Shown in pieces: positions 22,461-34,374 of a DNA stretch of 64,000 nt. Origin of the DNA: Wyeomyia smithii (Eukaryota > Arthropoda > Insecta > Diptera > Culicidae); NCBI RefSeq assembly GCF_029784165.1, contig NC_073696.1, positions 190,944,498 through 191,008,497 on the forward strand, in the 5' to 3' direction. Both the position numbers and the translations under genes were made by a program. The notes under the pieces were generated by a model. That model did not search any database, was not told the origin of the DNA, and saw only the letters and a list, made by a program, of their open reading frames with translations. The first letter of the stretch is position 1; each line of letters starts with the position of its first letter.

Positions 22461-23678
22461 AAGGGTATATTGAAACGCAAATTTCGATTGATCTGTTTGG
22501 TCGTTATATGATTGCTTTCCCAAGCACGGTCGACAAAATAATAGACCTGTTAATTCAGATAAAATTATTTGGCCTATTGGAGTTTTTTTTCTCTGTAAGT
22601 ACATGAGTACTGTGAGTACTGTAGTATTCACAGCACATAGTTATAATAAAGAAAAGTAGGAACGATACAGTTTACAACTAGTCTTTGAAAATGTATGCAA
22701 TGTTTTCACACATTATACATTTGAATAGTGCCTCCAGTTACTGAAAGCCATCGCGAACCGGTCGCATCTAAATGAAAATTTAGAGGACTTTCGCGTGCAG
22801 TCACATCTAAAATTAGACGCAACTGCACTTTTTGCAATAACACAATGTTAAATGGCTTACACTGCAAACCAAAAATTGTGGTACTAGGTTGTACGAAAAG
22901 CTCTTGTAGAGCATCCCATACAATTGTATCCTCTAGCCTCTGAGCCTTGCAGTACCGTCAGACACACGGTATCTTAGATTCATATCAACGTTTGCGTATG
23001 CGTTTTTCATAAGATCGCAAACTTGATCCCGAATAAATAAACGAGGTGTCGTTTTGAGCAATTTATCTTGAACGATAACTCGCTCTTTATCTCTCATGTA
23101 CGATACCATTTTATTCGTATGAACGAATTCATCCATATCGTGTAAAACGATGAACTCAATGTCATTGTTGGACGCCTTATTGAATGTTGCTGTAAAAATA
23201 AATCTTTTGCATGTTTCAAATATGCAATAAGCAAATATTTTTATAGTTCTGCTTGTCTTTTTCTTAGGAATGTAATCTCGAATTCGTTTAAAGAATACTT
23301 CACACGATTTGGATAACGCAGCAAATCGTGATGAGTAGTATACTTAAAACGAACTTCAAGAGATTTATCTAAATTTCGCTCCTGGCATCCTTCTTGATAG
23401 CGGATTAACTTCTTTGTATCGGTATTCAAAACCGCAAAGAGCTATTTCCGCTTTAAAATGCGCTTTTCACCTGAATGGTGAAACTCCGAGAGAACGTAGC
23501 GCAAATTTCTATTATTCCCACTTTTTATCTTTAAGTAAGTTTGAGGCGGCATTTTTTGAGAGAAAGGAGCGTCAAAGTCACTCGCTTTCAGCTCTGGAAA
23601 CTCGTAACTGACGAATTCATTCTCCTGAGATAAAGGAGGATCTAAATCACTCGCTTTCAGCTCTGGAGTTGTAACTTC
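22461..23678 (-). mobile_element. X element, copy X3, main part
   Basis: This has the same internal-deletion layout as X1 and X4, with one ~118-bp unit at the left. Broken minus-strand coding segments follow: around 22745-22960 the LDATG region, 22933-23136 MDEFVHTNKMVSYMRDKERV, 23241-23429 MNTDTKKLIRYQ, and 23442-23699 with the ELKASD repeats. The N-terminal segment is cut at 23678 by the Harbinger-like block and resumes at 31804. Confidence 0.72.
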
Positions 23679-24941
23679 GGTGCTTATTACGGGAGTCACT
23701 TCACGGTGGAATTTATTTCACTCTCACGCTCACTTCACTTTTCGAGACCTTTTCCCGGTTCCACCAAAAGTGAAGTGACAAAAATAAGCTGCGTGGAGTG
23801 AGATTGACAGTGAAGTGAATAACGTAATAACCCCAAACCGAAGGTGAGAATACGGAAAGTGAAATGCAACACTGCTTATTAACCAATGTATTGTATTGAA
23901 AGTTACGGAGGAAAAGTTCCGTTTGAACAAAAATGCAATGACACATTACATATACTTTTGCTACTAATCTGAAGCTAAAATCAATACTTTTGAGTAGTTA
24001 TGACAAACTAATAGTTTTTCTTGCCAAATTATCATCGTTTACCTCTTTGGCTATACATTATTTTCATGAAAGGTTTTGTTCCTCCGCACTTTCTCATCAT
24101 GTTTCACATCTACTTCGCAACATCGAAGGTACGGTGCTCCCACCTAGAAAAGTTTTGAGTATGTGTGAAGTGTAGGTAAACAAATAGTGCTATTTTTTCG
24201 CTGATTCAAGCGCCGCATTTTTTTTTGGTTTGATGAGAAAATTGAGTGGAACGAACACAGAAAGTGTAAGGTCAGTATTTTTCGTTCGTTATTTTTACCT
24301 TTTCCACTACTTTTTACTTGTTTTGAGCTCTAAACAGAAAAGAAAGAGTGCATCCTCCTTTGAATTAGTTTCGTAAAGGAGATTACAATTCGTTTAATGT
24401 AATACCCAAAAATTTGAGTAGTGCTCTCAAAATGCATGAATATTGTAGCCATGATCACATTGTAACTATAGGTCGAAAAAATTTCTTTTATTTTACCAGA
24501 AACTTGAAAAAAATGGAAAATAAAAATGTTTACCCCGACATGATGGATACTGAAATTTGTTATGCTAGCTATGTTGCCATACCAAGTTGCCGATTAGTTT
24601 GTTCTGTTCCCGACTTCAAGCAGAAATATTGACCTCGAGTATCATTTCATACCTTCCGGAAGAAACAGGATAAATTTTGCTATTTGGAATGGATCCAACG
24701 GCTCCGGCTCAAGATAGAACCATCGAAAACTTCTCGTGTATGCAACATACATTTCACCTTATCGATTTCTGCTCCACCAAACAAGTATAAAACACTATTT
24801 TATTTGAAATAAATATATTAATTTTTTTTTCCTTATAGAAACAAACCGTTTGAATGCTCAGTTAACTCTCCGGTCATCCTGGAATTCCTGACGTAAATTT
24901 AACTCAAGCTTCTATTAGCGCACTGCAGAATGCCATGCTAA

Positions 24942-26416
24942 GGGCATCTTCAGCGGTGGTCTATTTTTGAAACAACTTTATACTAGATCTACACCAGCGA
25001 AATCTGTATAGAACCAGCTTATATAGACCAACTTTTCGTTCTCCGCACCGGTGTTGTATATCTTCTTGTTTCAAACCGCTGACATCTGTCACACTGTCAA
25101 CAATTAAATACCTCATGCTATCAGTTTATGAGACTTGTTATAATAAAAAGCATTTAATACACTAAAGTCGCTTATTACGCGGGGGATACATGCCGCGTAA
25201 AAAAAAACGAGTAAACTCCGGAATCCGCGTAAATTTCAGAATCCGCATAAAAAAAAACGCGTAAATTCCGGAATCCGCGTGAAAAAAGCCGCGTAAAACA
25301 AAACCGCGTAAAAAAACGCGTAAAAAGCGACCTTAGTGTATTTAACAAACGGAATTTCGATAAGTTTCACGCACATTTAACGATTACTTTGGCAATACAC
25401 TTTAAATCCACAAGACTTTATAAATTTGACGATTTGACCCGAGCGTCAGTGACATTTTTCAGGATGGATTGGTATGATCGGAAAATTTCTGCTACAAACA
25501 GGGCTTCGGAGGATAGCGAAAAATGTTTGATCGCGTAGATGTTCATCTTCCGTTTTCATGTCATCAATCTTTCAGAATCTTGCAGTTCTTTAAACTTGGG
25601 TTCGGTGTTGAGGATATTGGAACAAGCCTGGGGTGACATTGCGCATTTAGTTTCGTGTAACTCGAACAAAACTAAATGATAGCTGGTGGGCGTTATGTTT
25701 CGTTTTCCGTATTTTTTTCGACTTTGCGGGTTAGATGAGTTGAATAACAAATGACATTGACAGCTCCTTTCGAGCTAAGAGCAAAACTGGCAGTATGTGA
25801 CGTGCTCGAAAATAGCGAAAATCGTTCGATTCGAGCTGCACAATGCCACTCCTGCATTTTGAACGTTTTCAGTTCGGTGTCTTCGAAGAACATTTTTCTT
25901 GCCTCTTGAGGCCTCCTCTAGTCCCACTACAATTAGGGCGATTAACGAATAGCCAACATATTTGGCTTCCTGGTGGCTGATGGTTGCAAACCAAGTAGTT
26001 GAACCTACGGTTATGGTCTTCCAGAATTCTCCCTTTTGATAGTCAGTTTCCTTGAAGTCAAGAACGACAAACATGTTCATTTCTTCTTCAGAAAAACCAC
26101 AAAAATGAATTGTGAATAATCATGAAAAATCTTTGTTTTATTTATCCCCAACTCAGGCAAAATGCTTATATGTAAATAGCTAGAAAAGAGGTATTCAATT
26201 AAAATATGACATATTGGTAGCGTACAAAGGGTTTTAGAACGATCTATTTCTTGTTCCAAAAAGTGACAAAAATAGATCAAAACGTATACCAGTTTCAAAT
26301 TTTTTCAATTTATATCTGGTATAAAACAAAATTTACACCACCGGTGCAGCAATGGATTTGAGTTTGTTCCAAAAAAAAGAACAAAACAACGATTTGGACC
26401 ACCGCTGTAGATGCCC
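24942..26416. mobile_element. Standalone Z element with complete termini
   Basis: The left end is GGGCATCTTCAGCGGTGGTC. The right end, reverse-complemented, is GGGCATCTACAGCGGTGGTC. The flanking duplication is TAA (24939-24941 and 26417-26419). A 3-bp TAA duplication and GGGC ends fit PIF/Harbinger MITEs. It contains one CACTAAAG MITE (25160-25338) and lacks Y, so it gives the empty site for Y2. No transposase is encoded. Confidence 0.82.
25160..25338. mobile_element. CACTAAAG MITE, copy a (TA target, 179 bp)
   Basis: The ends CACTAAAGTCGC and GCGACCTTAGTG are inverted and flanked by TA. The interior is repeated CCGCGTAAA / CCGGAATCCGCG words. It matches copies b and c at 29.5-30.1 kb. Confidence 0.85.
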
Positions 26417-26419
26417 TAA

Positions 26420-27138
26420 GCGTGCTGATAATCGAGTTCAAGCAAATTTGAAGCGGTGATGAATATTTCTGACCTTTCTTACAATGATAGCGATCAGAAA
26501 GAAGCAAGCAAACAAGTGATATGTAGTGAGCATCAATGAACGTATAGTTATAATAATAACGTTCAAGATTGAACGTATATTTGCGATTTGCTTTGGAAAT
26601 GATAATGATCTTGCTAGATTTGATTGTTAAAACAGTTTCTCTTCAAGCCATATTCATTTATTTAGTTTTGGTTTTTTATAGATACATTTTTTTATTTTTT
26701 ACGACTACAAAATTTTTATATATGCATAAAATAAACCTTTTCGATTTACATTATTTTTGTATCAAGTGCCATGTTTGTACCTATGCGGCACGCTTTTGAC
26801 GTTGACTAACGTCTATATCGAAGTTAGGCCCCTGAATTTAAAAATCTAGTAATTCAACCAGGGAAAACCAGAGAAAAGTGGTCAGGTTTTGAGCGCTTAT
26901 TTTGCAGTCATCTATAATCAGGTTTTCGAGGTTTTGGCATCAATCGATCAGAAATTCTTTTACGGTTAAATTTATGTAACAAAAACAAACTATTGTTTGA
27001 GATACACTATTGAAAAATTGGTAATTAATATCGATTGTCTAAATCATACCGCGCAGCCAATCACTACCTCTCTTCCCAAGCACAGTCGACACTAACGGAT
27101 ACAATCGATCTGACTTTGTTGTTATTGTTGTTGTCACT
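26420..27138. other. AT-rich stretch without recognised features
   Basis: Short frames such as 26569-26799 are hydrophobic by base composition and show no domain. No terminal repeats were recognised. Confidence 0.3.
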
Positions 27139-28560
27139 TTCTGTTTCCAATGTTTATGCTGCTGCTAGCGGAAAAAACCTTGCAAATATGCATCTTTTTG
27201 TTGGTGTTAATTTTAAGACAGCGGCCGGCGCCCCATCATTCTGATTCCAAAACCGCACCAGTGACATGCGGACGCTAGGTGATAGCAGCTGAAAGGAGGA
27301 AATACAAAATAGTACCGGTCATCTCGTGCCGGTTTCACCCGTAATGCTGGTGGCTTTAGTAGTAAATGGCTACTGCAAAACACTTAAATGGCTGGAATTC
27401 TGGACGGACTAACCAGGAAACTATAATCGGCAACTGGCACCTTTTGGTGCCTCGAAATTTTGGTACAGAAGCGGCTAATTGAATTTTCTGTTTTACCAAA
27501 TGATGCTGCTAGCGGAAAAAACCTTGCAAAAATGCATGTTTGTGTTGGTGTTAATATTATGACAGCGGCCGGCGCAGCTTTCAAGAAACATTTGTCTCTT
27601 CCATTCCATAATTTGCGTAGCCCATCCCTCTTTTAATTTATCTGACGAAGCCTTGGTATAAAACGTACCGTTCGAACATTTCACCCCATCAGTTTCATTA
27701 CTAAACCGTACCGGCTACATACGGACGCTATCTTGAAAGAATTCTGGACGGACTGACCAAAAACATGGATATATTCGGCACCTGGCCCCTTTTGGTGCCT
27801 CGAAATTTTGTTACAGAAGCGGCTAATTGAATTTTCTGTTTTATTACAAAATGCTGCTGCTAGCGGAAAAAACCTTGCAAATATGCATCTTTTTGTTGGT
27901 GTTAATTTTACGACAGCGGCCGGCGCCCCATCATTCTGATTCCAAAACCGCACCAGTGACATGCGGACGCTAGGTGATAGCAGCTGAAAGGAGGAAATAC
28001 AATATAGTACCGGTCATCTCGTGCCGGTTTCACCCGTAATGCTGGTGGCTTTAGTAGTAAATGGCTACTGCAAAACACTTAAATGGCTGGAATTCTGGAC
28101 GGACTAACCAGGAAACTATAATCGGCAACTGGCACCTTTTGGTGCCTCGAAATTTTGGTACAGAAGCGACTAATTGAATTTTCTGTTTTACCAAATGATG
28201 CTGCTAGCGGAAAAAACCTTGCAAAAATGCATGTTTGTGTTGGTGTTAATATTATGACAGCGGCCGGCGCAGCTTTCAAGAAACATTTGTCTCTTCCATT
28301 CCATAATTTATGTAGCCCATCCCTCTTTTAATTTATCTGACGAAGCCTTGGTATAAAACGTACCGTTCGAACATTTCACCCCATCAGTTTCATTACTAAA
28401 CCGTACCGGCTACATACGGACGCTATCTTGAAAGAATTCTGGACGGACTGACCAAAAACATGGATATATTCGGCACCTGGCCCCTTTTGGTGCCTCGAAA
28501 TTTTGTTACAGAAGCGGCTAATTGAATTTTCTGTTTTATTACAAAATGCTGCTGCTAGCG
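27139..28560. repeat. Satellite-like tandem repeat, 695-bp period built from two ~350-bp monomers
   Basis: The word GCTGCTAGCGGAAAA recurs at 27161, 27856 and 28551, an exact 695-bp spacing. The two 695-bp units differ at only about five positions that I could find. Each unit holds two diverged half-units, each starting at CTGCTAGCGG and containing GACAGCGGCCGGCGC. The monomer shares CGTGCCGGTTTCACCCG and AATGGCTGGAATTCTGGACG with the interior of the adjacent foldback element. Identical translated frames in the two units are by-products. Confidence 0.92.
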
Positions 28561-28903
28561 GAAAAAAAAGTAGGAGGGTGGCATTCAAGACACGACCGCA
28601 TGACGTTGACTACCGTATTCTTAAAAAAATAGTACCGGTCATTTCGTGCCGGTTTCACCCGTTATGCTGGTGGCTGTTAGTAATAAATGGCTACTGCAAA
28701 ATACTAAAATGGCTGGAATTCTGGACGAGAATAATCGGAAACTGGTACCTTTTGGAGCCACGAAATTTTGTTACAGAAGTTTTGTAAAAGAAGCGTTGCA
28801 ATTCCCTCTACTATTTGCTTCAATGGAATATTTTTTTTTTTAAGAATACGGTAGTCAACGTCATGCGGTCGTGTCTTGAATACCACCCTCCTACTTTTTT
28901 TAA
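28561..28903. mobile_element. Foldback MITE with ~66-bp inverted arms
   Basis: The left arm (about 28563-28629) and right arm (about 28836-28901) are near-perfect inverted copies. They share TAGGAGGGTGG and CGACCGCATGACGTTGACTA in the left orientation. The loop (~205 bp) is related to the satellite monomer on its left. No coding sequence. A weak match to the arm occurs near 51805-51835. Confidence 0.88.
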
Positions 28904-28909
28904 ATTCAG

Positions 28910-29460
28910 AAAGAATTAATAAAACTAAGAATGAACGTATTAAGCCTTACTTGAGCCAAACAACGATTTATTCGAAGTGATCAAGAATGTCACGAATAGA
29001 TGAGGAAAAAAAAAAGAATGTCACAAAGCATATCCAATTTTCCAATTAGAGGGCACTTCGTTTTCTATTTTGAGATCCTGAGCAATTGACACATCTAGAA
29101 AGCATCCGATCCAAAGAACGTGTGGAGGTAGCTTGAAATACTCTTTCACTTTCGATAACTTACTTCGGCAGCATAATCAAAAGTATTTGTGGAATTTACA
29201 AGTATATTGCAAGATTTGTTTTCTTCATCTGGTTGCAGTCCTAGTAGTAAAAAAGTGGAAATAATATATTCTCAATGATTGTAGAAAACTCATTTTTCTA
29301 ACAATTGTGAAATAAATTGGATAGTAAAACTCATTTTTTCAATACTTTTTCATACTTTGAAAATGTGTTTATTTTGTTACCAGCCAAGATGGCTCAATTA
29401 CAACAGGCGAAAAAATGGTTTTGTATCGCACTTATTTCGCAAAGTGCAAGTAGGTTTGCA
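28910..29460. other. Unassigned AT-rich sequence
   Basis: No coding exon or terminal repeat was recognised between the foldback MITE and the two CACTAAGG MITEs. Confidence 0.3.
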
Positions 29461-29463
29461 ATA

Positions 29464-29744
29464 CACTAAGGTCGCTTTTTACGCGGGTTTTTTTGCGCGG
29501 CTTTTTTTACGCGGATTCCGGAATTTACGCGTTTTTTTAAGCGGATTCCGGTATTTACACGATATTTTTTTTGCGCGGATTTCGGTTTCCCTTCACTCGG
29601 AAAGCAGAATTAACGCTGTTTTTTTTTCGCGGATTCCGGAATTTACGCGTTTTTTATGCGGATTCTGGAATTTACGCGGATTCCGAAATTTACGCGGTTT
29701 TTTTTACGCGGCACGTATCCCCCGCGTAAAAAGCGACTTTAGTG
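29464..29744. mobile_element. CACTAAGG MITE, copy b (TA target, 281 bp)
   Basis: The ends are CACTAAGGTCGC and GCGACTTTAGTG with TA on each side. The interior is tandem-like ACGCGGATTCCGGAATTT units separated by T runs. It lies 48 bp from copy c in the same orientation. Confidence 0.88.
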
Positions 29745-29792
29745 TATACAAATTTGTTCTTGTGTTATGTACTCACCATTCGAAATCGGATA

Positions 29793-30150
29793 CACTAAGG
29801 TCGCTTTTTACGCGGATTCCGGAATTTACGCGGTTTTTTTTACGCGGATTTCGGTTTCCCTTCACTCGGAATGCAGAATTAACACTGGTTTTTTTTTTAC
29901 GCGGATTCCGGAATTTATGCGTTTTTTTATGCGGATTCCGGAATTTACGCGATTTTTTTCACGCGGATTTCGGAATTTACGCGGTATTTTTTTTTTGCGC
30001 GGATTTCGGTTTCCCTTCACTCGGAAAGCAGAATTAACGCTGGTTTTTTTACGCGGATTCCGGAATTTACGCGTGTTTTTACACGGATTCCGGAATTTAC
30101 GAGGTTTTTTTACGCGGCACGTATCCCCGGCGTAAAAAGCGACTTTAATG
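29793..30150. mobile_element. CACTAAGG MITE, copy c (TA target, 358 bp)
   Basis: It has the same ends (right end GCGACTTTAATG) and TA flanks. It contains more internal GCGGATTCCGG units than copy b, so unit number varies between copies. Confidence 0.87.
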
Positions 30151-30224
30151 TATTATATTTCGATGGCTGGGTTTAACCAGTTGGAGGAGAAGCACCGTCT
30201 GTAATATTTAATGTTGATTTCCGA

Positions 30225-30503
30225 ATTTCAAGTGATGCTGGATACCCTCTGAAACCATTTTTGATTACTCCTTTTCGAACAGGGGCAAATACGTCGGAAC
30301 GGGAGACCAGGTTCAACGAATTGCTCTCGAAAACTAGACTCACGGTGGAAAGGTCGATAGGAGTACTTAAAAATACTTTCAGATGCATCCTAGGTGCAAG
30401 GCAACTGTACTTCAAGCCAGAAAAAGCTACTAAAATTATAAATGCATGCATAGCATTACAAAACCTACCTAAAGAACACGTTTTTCAGCGAAAATTTTAT
30501 TAA
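30225..30503 (+). pseudogene. Harbinger (DDE_Tnp_4) transposase C-terminal remnant
   Basis: The frame reads DAGYPLKPFLITPFRTGA, then RFNELLSKTRLTVERSIGVL, then FRCILGARQL and KIINACIALQNL. This is the C-terminal third of a HARBI1-type nuclease. The Asp of D(A/S)GYPL and the Glu of VERSIG are retained. Everything upstream is missing: a CACTAAGG MITE ends 75 bp before it. A stop follows KFY at 30503. It belongs with the Myb/SANT remnant on the opposite strand as the second gene of the same element. Confidence 0.82.
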
Positions 30504-31379
30504 ACAACTTCCAAAATAGTTTCTACACATTCCAAGTATTATATTTTAAGACATTTACAATTGGTGGAAAGATTTATTTGAAAATCCCACAGTGCACAGT
30601 GGTCTAAATTCGAAAAATCGTGATCGTTCTAGATTTTACTATGAAAAATTGATTTTATGTACTCAATGTCTTCAGCGAAATTGTTTCACAGAACAAGGCC
30701 TTACTTTTGACGTTTTTGGTTTTTCGATCAATCTACCTAACAGTTAGATAAAAAAAATATTTTTTCTAATTTTCAATATACCGGATTGCTTTCTTCAGCA
30801 AAGTTGTGGAAAATTTTGAAAGAAAAACAATTGCTGAATACTGCGATGCCCTATCTGTACGTTGGACACGACAAAATAGAGTTTTTTGTGGAACACCCCT
30901 CCTTAAAATCAGTTTTTTCTCTATTATTTGGTCTGACAAACGAGGCAGCAACCGTGCAAATCGTGGTGCATTTCTGTGTTTGGCGTTTTACAACAAATCA
31001 CAAGTGAAAAAGCTTCCTTTTCCGAAACCCTCCCCTTGTCGAATTTAATTCCCGCAAAGTTGGATAGAGATTAATCAGAGTTGAGAGTGGTCTATGGCCG
31101 ATTGCAGCTGGATTGCATTTTGAATCTTGAGATTATGACCAACCGATAGTGATAACATAACTAAAGCAGGCAGGTGCACTACGAAAAGTACCCTATTCTC
31201 AGAATATTATTTTACTCGTTCGGACCCAGAGAAGGGTAGCTGGTACAACAGAAACATATTATTTTTCCTCGCTACCGATGTCAAGCCTACCAGACCACTG
31301 AAAACTCCACATCCGTATAAAATCCGTGCAATAAAGACTTTTCCCGGTAGACGTCTGCTGCACCGCTGGGTCAGCCCGG

Positions 31380-31632
31380 ATTGACGGTCGACCATTAAAA
31401 ATGCTGGAGCAAAGGTTATTTGAATTTACCTTCTGCCATGCGGCGACTGATTTAACTGGAGAGCCTAAACTGTTGAGCTCCACTTGAGCTCTTTCCCCAA
31501 CAGCGGCACATGACTCTTTCGTTCCAGTTAAACGACCTCCTCTCGCAAGATCTCGATATTTTCCCAAGAAGGAAATAAGAAAATTTTTCTGCTTCTGATT
31601 CGTCTTGTTGCTGCAAAATAAATCCAGTATAA
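31380..31632 (-). pseudogene. Myb/SANT-like (zeste-type) DNA-binding protein remnant of the Harbinger element
   Basis: On the minus strand one frame reads NFLISFLGKYRDLARGG, then TGTKES, then VELNSLGSPVKSVAAWQKV. This is the trihelix-like pattern (aromatic/hydrophobic spacing, PDLARG-type helix, GPPVKS.xxWQKV) of the second protein in many Harbinger elements and of mosquito zeste-like proteins. The alternative frame over the same bases has no such pattern. No full-length gene remains. It lies ~170 bp inside the right end of the block. Confidence 0.68.
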
Positions 31633-31803
31633 ATAAACACTAATTATTTAATTTTTTGGACTTACCCCATCTGCGTGGAATCATTTCACCGCTCAAAATG
31701 GTCGTGAAATAAAATCCACGCGAAACGTCATTTGTTCCACTTTCGTGAGTCCCGTAATAGGGCTGTATTCACTTCACTCTGATTTCACCGTGAAGTGACT
31801 CCC

Positions 31804-31958
31804 TTCATCATTTTGTGATGAGCTACACAATTTAGAACTGTTTTTCAAAGCCATATTATTGATATCTTCGAATTGGTTCATCAGTGAAGCATCTTTTTAC
31901 AATTTTTGTTCGGTTTGCTTTACTGCGTTTAATTTTTAAAATTTGGTATATCTATATG
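31804..31958 (-). mobile_element. X element, copy X3, N-terminal end after the Harbinger block
   Basis: It resumes TTCATCATTTTGTGATGAGC and runs to TTTGGTATATCTATATG, where it abuts Y3 at the same X/Y junction as X1/Y1 (2582/2583). It contains the reverse complement of the start of the X reading frame (NQFEDINNMA). Confidence 0.82.
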
Positions 31959-33880
31959 CAGGGTGGCGACTACCGGGAGAATCAGAGAATATCAGGGAGC
32001 TCAAAAAGTCCTCATGGAAAATTTTGAAGGCTTGGGATTTTCTACGGAGCTAGTTCTGAATTGGATTTATTTCAATGCATTTGATGTGGACGGTCACCAG
32101 CAACCCTACAACAACACTTAATAATAATTCGTTCCAGGTAGAAGAATTTTCCTGGAAAGTAATTTTCTAGAAGAACGCATCCATTTTAACAAAGGCTTTA
32201 TTTAACCCTATCACCGCGGAGTGACAGGGGTTTTCCTAGATAAATGACCTTCAAACTCTTCATACTCAGCAACATGCACAATTTGCATAAACTAGGTTTA
32301 AAGGTCGATTTGTTCTCCAACCGTTTTAAATAGTTCCATCGTTGAAAATTTCAAGTATATTATTTAAGCTGCCATTGAAGATTAAAACTTAGTTAAATTC
32401 CCGCGGGAATGGATAAGAGCATTGTAGCACTGATGATACCTTGTACAGGGCTCACAACGGTAAGACAATGCAACTGTAGTAACTTTAGTGACCAAGATGT
32501 CAAGAAATAGTGATGAAATTTTTTGAAAAGTATCCAAATAGGTACTAACAAGTCATCAAGTATTGCGCGAATTTTACGCTGATTACTACGCTTTTTAATA
32601 AAAATCAGTGGTTATACGAGATATTTTTCTTCAGTTTCATGCAATTTCTCCCAAACTATTAACGCACCTTCTAACATCGCCTGAACAAGCTTCACTATCG
32701 CCATTGTCATATTCCAGTAATTAAAAATGGTGATTACTTCTTTGCAACCAATTGACAGAAAATTCAAAGACTTACTTAGTAGTTTGAGTGTGTTCATAAC
32801 TCGAAATATAGTGAGTAGTAGTAGTGAGTTAATGTTATCAAATTTCTACCCCGGAGTTTTCACCAGCAGAATTAATTGAAACTAACTTAAATAAGATTAA
32901 AACTATCATTAAAATTTTCAAAAGTATAAAAGCACCTCGTCACGATCGGATTTTTAACATTTTAAATAAAGTTCTTGAGAAATTCTCAGGAATTGTTTCA
33001 AAATGAATATTTCAACAAATAATTGAAAAAAGGCTAAAAATACTCAAATTTTAAAGCCCGATAAGAAACCAGCTGAGGTTTAAAGTTGTCAAGCAAACAT
33101 TTTATGATGATACGAGCAGATTAATCTGAAGGGTATTCAAGTGGAGCTGCTTTTCTATACATAGAAAAAGCATTCGACAGTGTTTAGCATAAAGGTTTGA
33201 TTGCGAAATTGTTAATTTCTAATTTTTACTTTTTACAGTCAAGAATTTAAAACAATTATTTAACTGATCCAACCAGAATTCCAGACCTGATTGATTTTCT
33301 TGTCAAGGCAGGTGTGTCTCAAATTAGTTAATTGATAGCACTATTTCTGTGAATTTTAGTGCCCCTAGACGTTTCGGAAATGCCTCAAGTCTTCAGAGAC
33401 TTCAATAAAATTTTCCCGTAAGTAAACGGAAAAACGACGAACACGACGAACAATTACTCTGCGGTCTTTTGACGCAATTCTACATTTACCAGGAGCACCA
33501 ATATGAACAGGTTAAGAAGCTATAATATTTCTAGAGTACTTATTTGAACTTAAGGACAACTTTTTTTCACTTTTGTCGACCAGTGTAATTTTCATTTTCA
33601 ATCTTACCAAACTGGACGTATTTTTTTTTCTTCTTCACATATGTAAACTGGACGTGTTTCTCAACAAAATAATATTTTTGTTCAAGATTCAAGTTAGCAA
33701 ATGCGAAGCTAAACTGTTTCAATTACTGGTGGGAATTTTTGACTTATGAGATTTAGGTGGAAAAACCCATGATAGTCGTAACTTGAATCAGTTGAAAATA
33801 AATTGAAACAGTCAGGGAAAAAATTTAAATCATCAGGGAAAATCAGAGAATTTATTTTAGGAAATTGAGTCGCCACCCTG
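31959..33880. mobile_element. Y element, copy Y3 (1.92 kb)
   Basis: The termini are CAGGGTGGCGACT and AGTCGCCACCCTG. It is collinear with Y1 and lacks the SINE of Y2. The left flank is X3, the right flank Z3. Non-coding. Confidence 0.85.
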
Positions 33881-34374
33881 ATTAAGGTGATTAACAAATA
33901 GCCAACGTATTTGGCTTCCTGATGGTTGCTGGTTGTTATCCAAATAGTTGAACCTCGGCGTGATCCTTCACGGTCTTCCAGAGCTCTCCCTTTCGCTGGT
34001 CGGTTTCCTTGATGCCAAGAACGACAAAGCCGTTCATTTTCTTCTTCGAAAAGCCACGAAAATAAATTGTGAGTTGACATGAAAAATCTGTTTTGCTTTT
34101 TCTCCAACACTCACAAAACGCATTTATGGAAACAGCTTGAAATGAGGTAATTAATTAAAAAATGACATTTTACCCACCTATTTGTAGCGTACAAAGGGTC
34201 CATCGTTGCAAAAATTTTTTTTTGTTCCAAAAAGTGACAAAAATAGATCAAAACGTATACCAGTTTCAAAATTTTTCAATTTAGATCTGGTATAAAACAA
34301 AATGTACACCAGCAGTGCAGCAGTGAATTCGAGTTTGTTCCAAAAAAATAAAACAAACCAACGATTTGGATCAC
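33881..34374. mobile_element. Z element, copy Z3
   Basis: This is an uninterrupted right part of Z (ATTAAGGTGATTAAC to GATTTGGATCACC). Its last ~25 bp are lost and it is joined directly to X4. It shows the sequence expected in Z1 and Z2 without insertions. Confidence 0.78.

Larger units (their letters stand above)
23679..31803. mobile_element. Harbinger-like block inserted into X3 (8.1 kb with nested elements)
   Basis: Comparison with X1 and X4 (GTAACTTCATCATTTT) shows X3 is split exactly here, with TTC repeated on both sides (23676-23678, 31804-31806). Both ends carry GGGAGTCACTTCACGGTG in inverted orientation (left 23691-23708, right 31786-31803). Each end is itself palindromic. The left end has 12 extra bases (GGTGCTTATTAC). 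Inside are a Harbinger transposase remnant (+) and a Myb/SANT-like remnant (-), the gene pair expected of the superfamily. Much of the interior is later insertions. Whether all 8.1 kb entered as one element is uncertain, and a TTC duplication is atypical for Harbinger (usually TWA). Confidence 0.6.

Noticed and set aside
29357..30037. 226-residue open frame rich in GFRNLR/FF repeats
   Set aside because: It translates the internal GCGGATTCCGG units and T runs of two CACTAAGG MITEs. There is no domain and it crosses the element borders.
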